Shown here: positions 27,777 to 37,113 of the stretch, piece by piece
Position numbering within the stretch: position 1 is the stretch's first letter
Layout: each line of letters opens with the position of its first letter
Source of the DNA: an uncultured Schlesneria sp.
GTDB taxonomy: Bacteria; Planctomycetota; Planctomycetia; Planctomycetales; Planctomycetaceae
Direction: 5' to 3'
Assembly (NCBI GenBank): GCA_903904835.1
Contig: CAIVEI010000056.1
Span: forward strand, 55,528 to 119,527
DNA: 64,000 nt
Notes under the pieces: generated by a model
What the model was told of the DNA's origin: nothing
The model's database searches: none
The model's input: only the letters and a program-made list of their open reading frames with translations
Position numbers and translations under genes: made by a program

Positions 27777-29162
27777 TCACAAAACTTCACGAATTGGCTG
27801 TCCTTCAGACAGCGGCATCGGACGACCGTCGACCATTTTGTAATTGATGCTTTTCGGATCATACCCCAGCGCCGTGAAGACGGTCGCATTAATGTCGGCA
27901 GGCGAAATCGGACGAGCATGCGGGTATGCACCAGTACTGTCCGATTCTCCAACGACCTGACCACCTCGAATTCCCGCTCCTGCCAGCACGACCGAATAAC
28001 ACTGAGGCCAATGGTCTCGACCCGCATCCTTATTGATGATCGGAGTTCGACCGAAGTCCCCCGTCCAGATGACGAGCGTTGTTTCCAGCAGACCACGCGA
28101 TTCAAGGTCGTCCAATAGAGTCGCAAACGCCTGCTCCATCGGAGGGACCAGAGTTTTCTCCATGCGGCTGAAATTATCCTTATGAGTGTCCCAGATAATA
28201 CTCCGTCCATTGACCGCAGAGACAAATTTTGCCCCGGACTCGACGAGCCGACGCGCGAGCAGATGTGACTGACCCCACGTATGTCGCCCGTAACGATCTC
28301 GCAGTTGAGGCGGTTCCTGCGAGAGATCAAACGCCTGCGACGCTTTGTCTGACATGACCATCGACGAGGCCTGCGACTGAAAGATCTCCGTATCAGCAGC
28401 AGTCGTCGAGACAATTGATAAACCGCGCCGGTTCATCTGATCAAGTAATCCCAACCGTTCGCGAAACGTTTCGGAAGTCAGACTGGCATCGAGCTTCAGA
28501 TTACGGACCTGAAAGTCAGCCGCGTTGGGATCGGCATCCAGCACCAGAGGATCATGCTGCATCCCGAGACAGCCTCCAAACTGACCGGGCGTCAAATACA
28601 CCGTGCTGTCGCAATGGGGATAGGGAGCGATGACATACGGTGGAACTCCACTGCTGTAACCATCTCGACGAGCCAACCAGCCGACTAAAGTTCCTAAACT
28701 CGGATGATCGTTCGAACTCGGATTGATCAGCGTGCTGTCGACTCGGTAGGGACGACCGACCGTCGTCCAATACATTCCCGCGTTGTGGCTTGCCTGCGAA
28801 TGATTGACTGATCTCAAAATCGCCAGTTTGTCCGCAACTCGGGACATTTTTGGCAATAGTTCTGAAATCTGGATTCCTGCAACGTTGGTATCAATCGGCT
28901 GGTAGGGACCGCGAACTGCATCGCCCGCCTTCGGCTTGGGGTCCCAAAGATCAATGTGGCTCGGCCCACCGCAATTGAAGATCATGATGACCGACTTGGC
29001 TTTGCCCAGCGCGGTCGGCTGTGCATGTGCCGCTTGTGAAAGTCCAGACAACAATGATGCTGAGCCCACACCCGTCAGCTTCAGAAAACTTCGCCGAGAT
29101 GCGGACAACGGACTTTCCGACAACGTCGAATCCGTCGCAGGGACATTTTGCACGAGACTCAT
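27777..29162 (-). CDS. DUF1501 family protein, Tat-type leader (unpaired)
   Basis: 461 aa with a twin-arginine leader (ASRRSFLKLTGVGSASLL). DUF1501 blocks: VIMIFNCGGPSHIDLWDPKP, LRSVNHSQASHNAGMYW, LVIWTGDFGRTPIIN and NKDAGRDHWPQCYSVVLAGA, giving the usual Asp/His metal-site candidates. These proteins normally follow a DUF1549/DUF1553 gene; here none is adjacent, the upstream neighbour is mgtA. It starts at ATG 29162; GGAG abuts the ATG, an unusually short spacing. Exported, function unknown. Confidence 0.9.
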   Translation of the reverse strand: MSLVQNVPATDSTLSESPLSASRRSFLKLTGVGSASLLSGLSQAAHAQPTALGKAKSVIMIFNCGGPSHIDLWDPKPKAGDAVRGPYQPIDTNVAGIQISELLPKMSRVADKLAILRSVNHSQASHNAGMYWTTVGRPYRVDSTLINPSSNDHPSLGTLVGWLARRDGYSSGVPPYVIAPYPHCDSTVYLTPGQFGGCLGMQHDPLVLDADPNAADFQVRNLKLDASLTSETFRERLGLLDQMNRRGLSIVSTTAADTEIFQSQASSMVMSDKASQAFDLSQEPPQLRDRYGRHTWGQSHLLARRLVESGAKFVSAVNGRSIIWDTHKDNFSRMEKTLVPPMEQAFATLLDDLESRGLLETTLVIWTGDFGRTPIINKDAGRDHWPQCYSVVLAGAGIRGGQVVGESDSTGAYPHARPISPADINATVFTALGYDPKSINYKMVDGRPMPLSEGQPIREVL

Positions 29163-29364
29163 CTCCGGAATCCAAAATCAATCTTCAATGGCACGTGAGA
29201 TCCAAGGGGTCTGACTTATTCCCTCACCCCGGCAACGCATAAACATAGCATGATGCGACGATCGAAGCCAGAAGAATGTCGGCCATTTTAATCCTGTATA
29301 GCAAGTTACGAGCGGGAGTCTGGCGATCAGCAGCTTGAATTTTGAGGGGTTGAGTCAAGTTTTG

Positions 29365-31869
29365 TTACTTACCGAAGTATCGATAAAACAGGTGCTTGAC
29401 CGTTTCCATTCCGATGCCATACAGCAGCGTGATGACAAGGATCATCCCTAACAGATGTGTCGGTGGCACAACAAATCCCAGTGACTTGGCGAGTGGCGAG
29501 TAGGGTAACGCGAGAACCACCAGGGCAATCATCGTCGATGCGATCAACAGCAGTGTACCCGGGCGACTGCGAAAGAACGGACGCTGGGTTCTGACCACCA
29601 GCAGGATCATCAAACCCGTCAACGTCGATTCCACAAACCAGCCCGTGCGGAACAGTTCGTGATTGCTGCTGCCAAAAACCAGCAGAATGGCAGCAAACGT
29701 GATGAAGTCGAACAACGAACTGGCCAATCCAAAGGTCATCATAAAGCGCAAGATATAGCCGACATCCCAACGCCTGGGCCGTTCGATCTGTTCTGGATCG
29801 ACCGTGTCAGTTGCGAGCGCCATCGCCGGGAAATCGGCCAATAAGTTGACGAGCAGAATCTGCGATGCCAGCAGAGGTTCGAACGGCAGAAACAGCGACG
29901 CGACCGCCAGACTGAACATGTACCCGAAATTTCCCGCGATCGCGAAAAAGACATATTTCAGCGTATTCGAAAAAGTCCGTCGACCTTCTCGCACACCTTT
30001 CACCAGCACCCCCAGGTCTTGCTCAAGCAACACCACTTGAGCCGCTTCCCTGGCAACATCGACGGCGCTGGCAACAGAAATTCCGACATCGGCGGCATGT
30101 AAGGCCGAGGCATCATTGATACCGTCACCCATATATCCGACGACCGCGCCACTATGTTGCAAAGCTCGAATGATCTGCTCTTTCTGATTCGGCTCAATCT
30201 CGGCAAACACATCCGCTTCGCGGACTCGCTGGTACACCGCCTCTTGACTGAGTGTTCTCAGGTCGGTGCCGGTCACGATTGTCGGGGAATCGATCCCGAC
30301 GCTACGACTGACTGTCGCAGCAACGGCACGGTTGTCACCGGTAATGATTTTCAGGCCGACTCCGAGCTGACGCAGTTGTTCCAACGTTTCGCGAGCATCG
30401 GCCTTGGGTGGATCGGAAAAAGCGAGAAAACCGAGAAACGTCATTTCGCTCTCGTCCGACTTACTGATGTGCGCGACATCATCTGATCGGACAGCCAATC
30501 CCAGAACTCGTAAACCTTCGTTGCTCATCGCTGCAAACTGGCGATCAATCGAATCCCGTTGAGTCTCCAGACTGACCAGTTCGCCGCTGGCCAATTCCGC
30601 GTTCGTACAGACTTCCAGAATATTGGCCAGCGCCCCTTTGGTAATCAGAAGTTTTTTTCCATCCAACGAGACACGGACGCTGAGCCTTTTGCGGATGAAG
30701 TCGTAAGGGATCTCGTCGAGTTTCTCGACGCCGGTCGCGTCGAGTTTGCAGCCATCCAGGATCGCTCGATCAATCGGGTTCGCGAACCCCGTCTGGAAAA
30801 AGGCGTTGAGAAAGGCGAATCTCGCGACACGGTCACTCGACGCACCCGTCACGTCAAACGTCGACTGCAGATGGATGTGACCTTCCGTCAACGTTCCAGT
30901 CTTGTCCGAACACAGGATCGTCATGCCACCCAGGTTTTCAATCGACAGCAATTGTTTGACAATTACCTTTTGCTTGGCCATCGACTTGGCACCGGCAGAC
31001 AGCACAACGCTGGTAATCGCCGGTAACAATTGAGGTGTCATCCCCACCGCCAGGGCCAGCGTGATCAGTAGCGATTCCGCAACCGGTTGATGTTGCCAGC
31101 CAACCTTGATCGCAAACAGAATGACCGTGATCACCACGACGATCTTGATCAGCAATTGCCCGAAATGATTGAGACCCCGCTCAAACCCCGTTTCCGGCGC
31201 CTTGTGCTCAAGTCGTTCCGAGATCTTGCCAAATTCGGTATCGCGACCGGTCCCGACCACGAGTGCGGTCCCCATCCCGCTGATGACGTATGTCCCAAGA
31301 TAAAGCGAATTCGTCCGTTGACTGAGCGGAGTATTTTCAGGAACGACAGCAACCACTTTTTCCGCAGGAAAACTTTCCCCCGTCAAAGCCGCTTCGTTCA
31401 GAAAAAGATCTCGCGTCGATAACAATCGGCAATCACCGGGGATCATGTTTCCCGCACTCAGGCGAATGACATCTCCCGCAACGATCGCTTCCAGCGGGAC
31501 CTCTCGATCCTGACCATCACGAATGACGGTCGCTTTCGTTTCGATCATTCCCAACAGTTTTGCAACCGCATCTGCCGCACTCAGTTCCTGCCAGAAACCG
31601 AGCAGTCCACTCGCCAGCAAGATGAAAACGATGATCCAGCCATTCGTCGTGTCATTCAAAAGCGTGAACGACAAAACGGCCGAGCAAAACAAAAGCAAAA
31701 TGATCGGGTTCTTGAATTGATCCAGCAGCGTCGCCCAGGTCGATCGCCGATGAGCCTTTAACTGGCTTGTCTGTGCCAGACGTTTTTCCGCGTCAGACTG
31801 CGATAAACCGTCTGCCGAAGATTTCAGCGAATTCAGTAACTGGTCAATTGGTAGTGACCAGAATCCCAT
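29365..31869 (-). CDS. mgtA: Mg2+-transporting P-type ATPase (P3B)
   Basis: 834 aa from ATG 31869, the ORF's first in-frame ATG with a GGTGGAA site before it; the longer open frame to 31953 adds a proline-rich extension without support. P-type ATPase features: LNEAALTGESFPAEK (actuator TGES), CSDKTGTLTEG with the phosphorylated Asp (about D322), ITGDNRAVAATVS and VGYMGDGINDASALHAADVG. The membrane motif GMTPQLLPAITSVVL followed by KQKVIVKQLLSIENLGGM places it in the magnesium importer MgtA/MgtB group rather than Ca or heavy-metal pumps. The Gln in TPQLLP replaces the Glu of enteric MgtA. A DUF3592 gene 97 bp upstream may be in the same transcript. Confidence 0.93.
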   Translation of the reverse strand: MGFWSLPIDQLLNSLKSSADGLSQSDAEKRLAQTSQLKAHRRSTWATLLDQFKNPIILLLFCSAVLSFTLLNDTTNGWIIVFILLASGLLGFWQELSAADAVAKLLGMIETKATVIRDGQDREVPLEAIVAGDVIRLSAGNMIPGDCRLLSTRDLFLNEAALTGESFPAEKVVAVVPENTPLSQRTNSLYLGTYVISGMGTALVVGTGRDTEFGKISERLEHKAPETGFERGLNHFGQLLIKIVVVITVILFAIKVGWQHQPVAESLLITLALAVGMTPQLLPAITSVVLSAGAKSMAKQKVIVKQLLSIENLGGMTILCSDKTGTLTEGHIHLQSTFDVTGASSDRVARFAFLNAFFQTGFANPIDRAILDGCKLDATGVEKLDEIPYDFIRKRLSVRVSLDGKKLLITKGALANILEVCTNAELASGELVSLETQRDSIDRQFAAMSNEGLRVLGLAVRSDDVAHISKSDESEMTFLGFLAFSDPPKADARETLEQLRQLGVGLKIITGDNRAVAATVSRSVGIDSPTIVTGTDLRTLSQEAVYQRVREADVFAEIEPNQKEQIIRALQHSGAVVGYMGDGINDASALHAADVGISVASAVDVAREAAQVVLLEQDLGVLVKGVREGRRTFSNTLKYVFFAIAGNFGYMFSLAVASLFLPFEPLLASQILLVNLLADFPAMALATDTVDPEQIERPRRWDVGYILRFMMTFGLASSLFDFITFAAILLVFGSSNHELFRTGWFVESTLTGLMILLVVRTQRPFFRSRPGTLLLIASTMIALVVLALPYSPLAKSLGFVVPPTHLLGMILVITLLYGIGMETVKHLFYRYFGK

Positions 31870-31965
31870 TTTCGTTCCACCAGGCTGAATGGTGGAATCA
31901 ATAGAAACCAGCGGTGGAATCGGATCAGCGTTTCGGCCTGCCTCGTTACGCACGAAATTGGTGCC

Positions 31966-32424
31966 TTATTGTTCTTTTAAGTCGAGAACGGCAGAACCCC
32001 CTGCCCTTCGTGACATTTGATAGCGAACGAATAATAACATGACCAACCCCAATGGAGTAAACAACGAGGGAAACAACCAGCGATCAACAAATGTATTGAT
32101 CCTTGCATTCTTGGGATCATTCGGGCTGTAAAGAACTGGAACCAACGTCCCTTTCAACGGAGGAGGCGACGTCGATAGTCCTTCGAACCGGATAGTCTCA
32201 CCTCGATTCGTTTTGAATTCGACGACCGGATAGTGGTTCGGCCCGTCGCCGCTGTCAGAAATTCGCAGATCCACAATCGATCCGGTCGAAGAGACAGCCT
32301 GCCGTCCGAACGAGTACTCGCGGATCGCTAACCCGACACCGACTAAGAAGAACAGAGTGCCCACGCCACAAACAGCGAAATTCAGCAGTCGCGAAAAAGG
32401 GTCTTTCGAGGAAATTGTCGCCAT
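31966..32424 (-). CDS. DUF3592 membrane protein
   Basis: 152 aa from ATG 32424 (MATISSKDPFSRLLNF). Two helices, about residues 15-35 (FAVCGVGTLFFLVGVGLAI) and 115-138 (WLFPSLFTPLGLVMLLFVRY), flank a domain with STGSIVDLRISDSGDG, YPVVEFKTNRGETIRFEG and VPVLYSPNDPKNARI. That is the DUF3592 pattern. Function unknown. It precedes mgtA and is divergent from the DUF1501 gene at 32682. Confidence 0.85.
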   Translation of the reverse strand: MATISSKDPFSRLLNFAVCGVGTLFFLVGVGLAIREYSFGRQAVSSTGSIVDLRISDSGDGPNHYPVVEFKTNRGETIRFEGLSTSPPPLKGTLVPVLYSPNDPKNARINTFVDRWLFPSLFTPLGLVMLLFVRYQMSRRAGGSAVLDLKEQ

Positions 32425-32681
32425 GGGTCTATGTTTCAAAATGGAAATGCTCGCGGAGTCCCAAATTTGAATCTTCCCAACTGCAAGAAACAAGTGGCCG
32501 CTGACGGAACACGTGTCGGCTTTTTTTGATATGATTTCGTTGAAGCCAATGAGGCACTCTACTTTGAGAATCCAGTTAACGGTTCGGCGAACCTCGATGT
32601 CAGTATGAAGCTTCAAAACGATTGAAATTGCTATGCGCAAAAAGACTTATTTGTTGCCGTTTTTTGCGAAGGGATGAGACT

Positions 32682-34148
32682 ATGGATCTGTTCCAACAAT
32701 ATGCTCGAAACATGACTCGACGTCATTTCTTCCAACAGGGATCAAATGTCCTTGGTGGCGTCGCACTCGCGTCGCTGATGGGACAGTCTGCGTCGCGGTC
32801 GCTGAATGCCGCTGAGCAAACTCCGAATCTTCAGGCGCTGATGACTCATCACGCGCCTAAAGCCAAACATGTGATCTATCTGCACATGGTCGGCGGCCCG
32901 CCTCAAATGGACCTCTATGACTACAAGCCGGTCATGAAAGACTGGTACGACAAAGATCTGCCTGAATCGGTCCGTAACGGTCAACGACTGACAACGATGA
33001 CATCGGGACAAGCCCGTTTTCCAATAGCGCCGTCAAAGTTTCAGTTCGAACAAGTGGGTCAATGCGGGATGTGGGTGACGGAACTGTTGCCGTGGACCAA
33101 GAAAATGGTCGATGACATGTGCTTCATCCGCACCATGAATACCGATGCGATCAATCACGAACCCGCCATCAGCTTTATGCAGACGGGAAACCAGGTGACA
33201 GGTCGCCCGTGTCTGGGTGCCTGGACCTCTTACGGGCTTGGTTCGCTGAACGATGACCTGCCGACGTTTGTCGTGATGGTCGCCAAACCGACTAACACTG
33301 AACAGGTTCAAGCCATTTCCGCTCGACTGTGGCAGGCGGGATACCTTCCCGGTGAACATGCCGGGGTCTCGTTCCGAAGCGGTGGAGATCCGATCCTTTA
33401 CATTAATAATCCGCCTGGCGTTCCCAGTGAAATCCGGCGGACGACACTCGATGGTCTGCGGGAACTGAACGAACTGACGTACGCTCAGATTGGCGATCCC
33501 GAAACACGAACTCGGATCGAGCAATACGAACTGGCATATCGAATGCAGACCAGTGTTCCTGAACTGACAAATCTCGCAACCGAGACGGAATCGACGCTGA
33601 AGATGTACGGAGACGAAGTCAAGAAGCCCGGTACGTTCACAAATAACGTCTTACTGGCACGACGACTTGTCGAACGGGGTGTTCGATTTGTCCAGATCTA
33701 TATCAACAACTGGGACACGCATGCCAATGTGGCGGGCCGACTTCCCAGCCAGTGTCGGGATATCGATCAGGCCTGTTACGCTCTGGTTCAAGACTTGAAG
33801 CAACGCGGCATGTTTGACGACACGCTGATTATCTGGGGTGGTGAATTCGGACGGACGATCTACTCGCAAGGAGGTTTGTCCAAAGAGAATTACGGTCGCG
33901 ACCACCATCCACGCTGCTTCACGATGTGGATGGCTGGCGGCGGTGCCAAGGGTGGTACGATTTACGGTGAAACCGACGATTTCAGCTACAATATCGTGAA
34001 AGACCCCGTGAGCGTTCACGATTTTCATGCCACGGTGCTGCATCTGTTGGGATTCGACCACGAACGTTTTTCGTACAAATTCCAGGGACTGGATTCCCGA
34101 TTGACAGGCGTCGAACCGACGCGAGTCATAAAAGAATTACTCGCGTGA
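32682..34148 (+). CDS. DUF1501 family protein, Tat-type leader (unpaired, large)
   Basis: 488 aa from ATG 32682, which follows GGGATGAG. N-terminal leader MTRRHFFQQGSNVLGG is Tat-like. DUF1501 blocks: VIYLHMVGGPPQMDLYDYKP, CFIRTMNTDAINHEPAISF, NWDTHANVAGRLPSQC, LIIWGGEFGRTIYSQGG, NYGRDHHPRCFTMWMAGG and GFDHERFSYKFQGLDSRLTG. The last blocks are typical of the variant usually encoded next to a DUF1549/DUF1553 protein, but no such gene is adjacent. Third DUF1501 protein in the window and clearly divergent from the other two. Confidence 0.9.
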   Translation: MDLFQQYARNMTRRHFFQQGSNVLGGVALASLMGQSASRSLNAAEQTPNLQALMTHHAPKAKHVIYLHMVGGPPQMDLYDYKPVMKDWYDKDLPESVRNGQRLTTMTSGQARFPIAPSKFQFEQVGQCGMWVTELLPWTKKMVDDMCFIRTMNTDAINHEPAISFMQTGNQVTGRPCLGAWTSYGLGSLNDDLPTFVVMVAKPTNTEQVQAISARLWQAGYLPGEHAGVSFRSGGDPILYINNPPGVPSEIRRTTLDGLRELNELTYAQIGDPETRTRIEQYELAYRMQTSVPELTNLATETESTLKMYGDEVKKPGTFTNNVLLARRLVERGVRFVQIYINNWDTHANVAGRLPSQCRDIDQACYALVQDLKQRGMFDDTLIIWGGEFGRTIYSQGGLSKENYGRDHHPRCFTMWMAGGGAKGGTIYGETDDFSYNIVKDPVSVHDFHATVLHLLGFDHERFSYKFQGLDSRLTGVEPTRVIKELLA

Positions 34149-34232
34149 TCCGAACTCCAAGAATCTGCGTTAGCAATACGAAGGGGCGACAGGTCGTCGT
34201 CCTCGTGAGAACTTTTGCGGGAGCCCACGACA

Positions 34233-35300
34233 ATGTTGGGACAACGAATGAATGCGATTTTGAAATCAGGCCTGATCCTCGGGGGTCTTTTACTGCTGGG
34301 GATGCCGACGGCGGCACGCGCCGTAGATGTTTCTGACGCCGGTCACTTTTTTAGTGCGGAAACGCTCGAAAAGGCGAATAAGGCGATTGCCGAAATTGAA
34401 AAGAAGGCCGGTCACTCAATCCGGATCGAAACGCACGCGACGGTTCCGGCCGATAAGGTTGAAGCTGTCTCGAAAATGGATCGTGCCGCGAAACAGGAAT
34501 TCATGCACACCTGGGTCAAAGAACGAGCCAAAGACGTGAAAGAAAACGGAACCTTGATCCTGATCTGTAAAGATCCTGCCCGAATTGAAACATGGTTCAA
34601 TAGCAAATTGAAGGACGCAGGCTTTACACAAGCTGACCGTGACAAGATTTCACAAGTTTTGACGACTGGATTCAAAGACAAGAATTTCGACGGCGCACTG
34701 AGTGATGCCGTTGCCACACTAGGTACGGGCTATGCAAAACTGACGCCCGTTCACGCGAAGCATGCGACCAGCAACGCTCCCATCCAACGAGCACCGGTCG
34801 CGACGCATCGGATTGGCGTTCAAAGACCGATGCAGTCAAGCTGGATGCCCCTGATCTGGACGATCGGCAATGTGCTACTCGTCATGTTCGTGGTTTCCTC
34901 CATCATCAGAGCGTTTAGTGGTGGTGGTGGACGGGGTTACGGCGGTGGTGGTTATGGCGGACAGCCAGGATACGGCGGCGGGTATGGTGGTGGCGGAGGA
35001 GGCTTCTTGAGCAGTCTGGCTGGCGGAATCTTCGGAGCCGTTGCGGGAAACTGGGTTTATGACCAGTTTTCAGGAGGCCACTCAGCTCACGCACACGATT
35101 CAATGTCATCGTCCGATCCGTTTGCGGGGAGCAGCACGCTGGGTGACGATACGTCATCCAGTGATAACGGCTGGACCGACGAAGGAAGCTCCAGCGGCGG
35201 CGGCTGGTTCGATGGCGGGGACGCCGGTGGAGGTGGCGGTGACTTCGGCGGCGGTGGGGATTTCGGCGGCGGCGGCGACTTCGGCGGTGGGGATTTCTAA
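34233..35300 (+). CDS. TPM-domain protein with glycine-rich tail
   Basis: 355 aa from ATG 34233 (ATG 34248 is also possible). Signal peptide (GLILGGLLLLGMPTAARA), then a TPM/TLP18.3-Psb32-MOLO-1 domain (about residues 35-165; FFSAETLEKANKAIAEIE, KENGTLILICKDPARIE, FKDKNFDGALSDAVATL). A membrane helix (LIWTIGNVLLVMFVVSSII, about 210-228) is followed by long glycine-rich stretches and a C-terminal run of GGGGDFGGGGDF repeats. Glycine-rich C-termini are usual in this family. The role may be in membrane protein quality control, as proposed for Psb32-like proteins; uncertain. Confidence 0.87.
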   Translation: MLGQRMNAILKSGLILGGLLLLGMPTAARAVDVSDAGHFFSAETLEKANKAIAEIEKKAGHSIRIETHATVPADKVEAVSKMDRAAKQEFMHTWVKERAKDVKENGTLILICKDPARIETWFNSKLKDAGFTQADRDKISQVLTTGFKDKNFDGALSDAVATLGTGYAKLTPVHAKHATSNAPIQRAPVATHRIGVQRPMQSSWMPLIWTIGNVLLVMFVVSSIIRAFSGGGGRGYGGGGYGGQPGYGGGYGGGGGGFLSSLAGGIFGAVAGNWVYDQFSGGHSAHAHDSMSSSDPFAGSSTLGDDTSSSDNGWTDEGSSSGGGWFDGGDAGGGGGDFGGGGDFGGGGDFGGGDF

Positions 35301-35312
35301 GCCAGGATTATT

Positions 35313-35448
35313 CGTTAGCCCGACGCGCAAGCGAGGGATCTTCTCCTGAGACAAACACGTCGCCCGATCAGTCGTTTGATTTTGTTGCGGTCGAAATTGT
35401 CATCCGCATCGGATTACGTCCGTCCCTCGCTTGTGCGTCGGGCTAGCG
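35313..35448. repeat. Inverted repeat of a dispersed planctomycete element
   Basis: Arms of 26 bp at 35313-35338 and 35423-35448 are inverted copies with two differences (core AGCCCGACGC.CAAGCGAGGG), enclosing 84 bp. The arms could fold in RNA, but the size and conserved ends look like a non-autonomous mobile repeat. Lies between TPM and PfkB genes. Confidence 0.8.
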
Positions 35449-35502
35449 TTACAAGCTGTTTTTAGTGACCACAGCTTAACTCTTGATCGATTCGCCGTTT
35501 GC

Positions 35503-35550
35503 AAAAACAAAAAATCCCTGCCTGACCGTCTTCGGCCAGGCAGGGATTTT
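35503..35550 (-). terminator. Rho-independent terminator of the sugar kinase gene
   Basis: Stem arms 35511-35524 and 35537-35550 are exact complements (14 bp, AATCCCTGCCTG core) around a short loop. On the minus strand the hairpin is followed by TTTTTTGTTTTTG, just downstream of the kinase stop at 35559. On the plus strand it may also stop read-through from the TPM gene. Confidence 0.9.
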
Positions 35551-35558
35551 CTTTTAGA

Positions 35559-36632
35559 TTACCGCTGAATTCGAGCCGAGCCACCCTTGGCAAACGCTTC
35601 GACTTGTTCCACGGTCGACATTGTTGTGTCCCCTGGGAACGTCGTCAGCAAGGCTCCGTGAGCCCAGCCGAGTCGAACGGCTTCGTCCGGTGTCTTCCCA
35701 TTCAGCAGGCCGTAGATGAAACCAGCCGCGAAGCCGTCGCCGCCGCCGACTCGGTCGTACACGTCCAGCTCGCAGGTCGGAGCGTTATACGTCTTTCCTT
35801 CGATCCAGCAGACGGCACTCCAATCGTGGCGATTGGTTGTATGAACTTCACGCAGCGTCGTGGCCACAACTTTGATGTTCGGCAATTGCTTGGCGACATC
35901 GTCCATCATGCCAACGAACGCGGCGGGATCGATCTTTGACTTCGATTCCACGTCCGGTCCCTTCAGGCCCAAGCCCTTTTGGAGATCTTCTTCGTTACCG
36001 ACCAGCACGTCGACATTTTCCACGATTCGGCGCAAGGTCTGTTGAGCGGTCGACAGTCCGCCGGAAATCTGCCACAGCTTGGCTCGGAAATTCAGGTCAA
36101 ACGAAACGATCGCGCCGGCGGCTTTTGCGGCCTTCATCCCTTCGATGATCAGATCAGGGGTCGTCGACGACAGTGCCGAGAAAATCCCGCCGCTGTGGAA
36201 CCAGCGAACTCCACCAGCCATGATCGACTTCCAGTCGAAATCGCCCACTTTCAGCCGAGCGGCTGCTTCGTTGCTGCGGTTATAAAACACGACGGGGGCT
36301 CGCACACCCAGACCCTGATCGCTGTAAACGGTCGCCATGTTGGGGCCGGTCACACCGTCATGTTCAAAATGCTTGTAGAACGACTTGACGCCCATCGCCC
36401 GGACGCGTTCGTTGATCAAATCGCCGATCGGATAATTCACCATGGCCGACGCAATACCGGTTTTCATCCGGAAACAGTCAGACAGGTTGGCTGCCACGTT
36501 GAATTCGCCGCCGCTGACGTGAATTTTGCATTCGGTCGCCTTTCGGAACGGGATAATCCCGGGATCGAGCCGATGGACCAAAGCCCCCAGCGAAAGAAGA
36601 TCTAAAGAACCAGTGGGGGAAATTTTGAGCAT
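35559..36632 (-). CDS. PfkB-family sugar kinase (KdgK-like)
   Basis: 357 aa from ATG 36632, which follows AAGGAGA at good spacing. Ribokinase/PfkB fold: N-terminal SGGEFNVAANLSDCF (GG substrate motif), ASAMVNYPIGDL, GAIVSFDLNFRAKLW and the C-terminal PfkB signature DRVGGGDGFAAGFIYGLLNG with the catalytic Asp in GGGD. The FDLNFR block resembles 2-keto-3-deoxygluconate kinases, so phosphorylation of KDG or a related acid is the best guess; other sugars are possible. Single gene with its own terminator. Confidence 0.88.
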   Translation of the reverse strand: MLKISPTGSLDLLSLGALVHRLDPGIIPFRKATECKIHVSGGEFNVAANLSDCFRMKTGIASAMVNYPIGDLINERVRAMGVKSFYKHFEHDGVTGPNMATVYSDQGLGVRAPVVFYNRSNEAAARLKVGDFDWKSIMAGGVRWFHSGGIFSALSSTTPDLIIEGMKAAKAAGAIVSFDLNFRAKLWQISGGLSTAQQTLRRIVENVDVLVGNEEDLQKGLGLKGPDVESKSKIDPAAFVGMMDDVAKQLPNIKVVATTLREVHTTNRHDWSAVCWIEGKTYNAPTCELDVYDRVGGGDGFAAGFIYGLLNGKTPDEAVRLGWAHGALLTTFPGDTTMSTVEQVEAFAKGGSARIQR

Positions 36633-36832
36633 TTTGTCTCCTTGAGAATGAAAATTCACGTTAAACCGTTACCGACGCCGCAGGCGCTCATATTAAATGC
36701 GGCGGGCATGATAGTGGCTATTCCAACAAAATTCAGCCGAAACAGCCTGTTTCCGCACCGGTTTCTTAACTCCTGTCACCACCAATACGTGGGGAGAAGT
36801 AGTAGTCCGTGAACGCTTGAATGCAGGGTTGT

Positions 36833-36925
36833 GTGCCACTGGCGTGCGTCTTCGCTCGCCAGTGCTCTTGCTTTGCGTCGATGAAAGAGAAGACACTGGC
36901 GGCTCAAAGCAGCCGCCAGTGGCAC
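36833..36925. repeat. Nested palindromic repeat upstream of glnS
   Basis: Two hairpins (CACTGGCG 36837-36844 with 36857-36864; CACTGGCGGCT 36894-36904 with 36911-36921) lie within an outer pair GTGCCACTGG (36833) and CCAGTGGCAC (36916). This is the layout of extragenic repeats abundant in planctomycetes. The rest of 36633-37113 shows no gene. Confidence 0.75.
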
Positions 36926-37113
36926 CCATTATCGTGCCATTGTGTTCCAAAAGCACCGTGTCCCTACCAATGCAACCCCATCGCCAATTGACGACCCGAA
37001 GCTGGTCCGGCTACAAGTCAATCAGTTATAGTTTGACATCCAGCCCTAACGGTATTCGTCCCGGAACTCGCTCGCTTTTCGGGACGAACGTCATGCAGAA
37101 GAAACGAATTGAC

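Noticed and set aside
36817..37113. Long N-terminal extension of glnS
   Set aside because: Passes through the palindromic repeat at 36833-36925 and has no homology to GlnRS; ATG 37114 gives family length.
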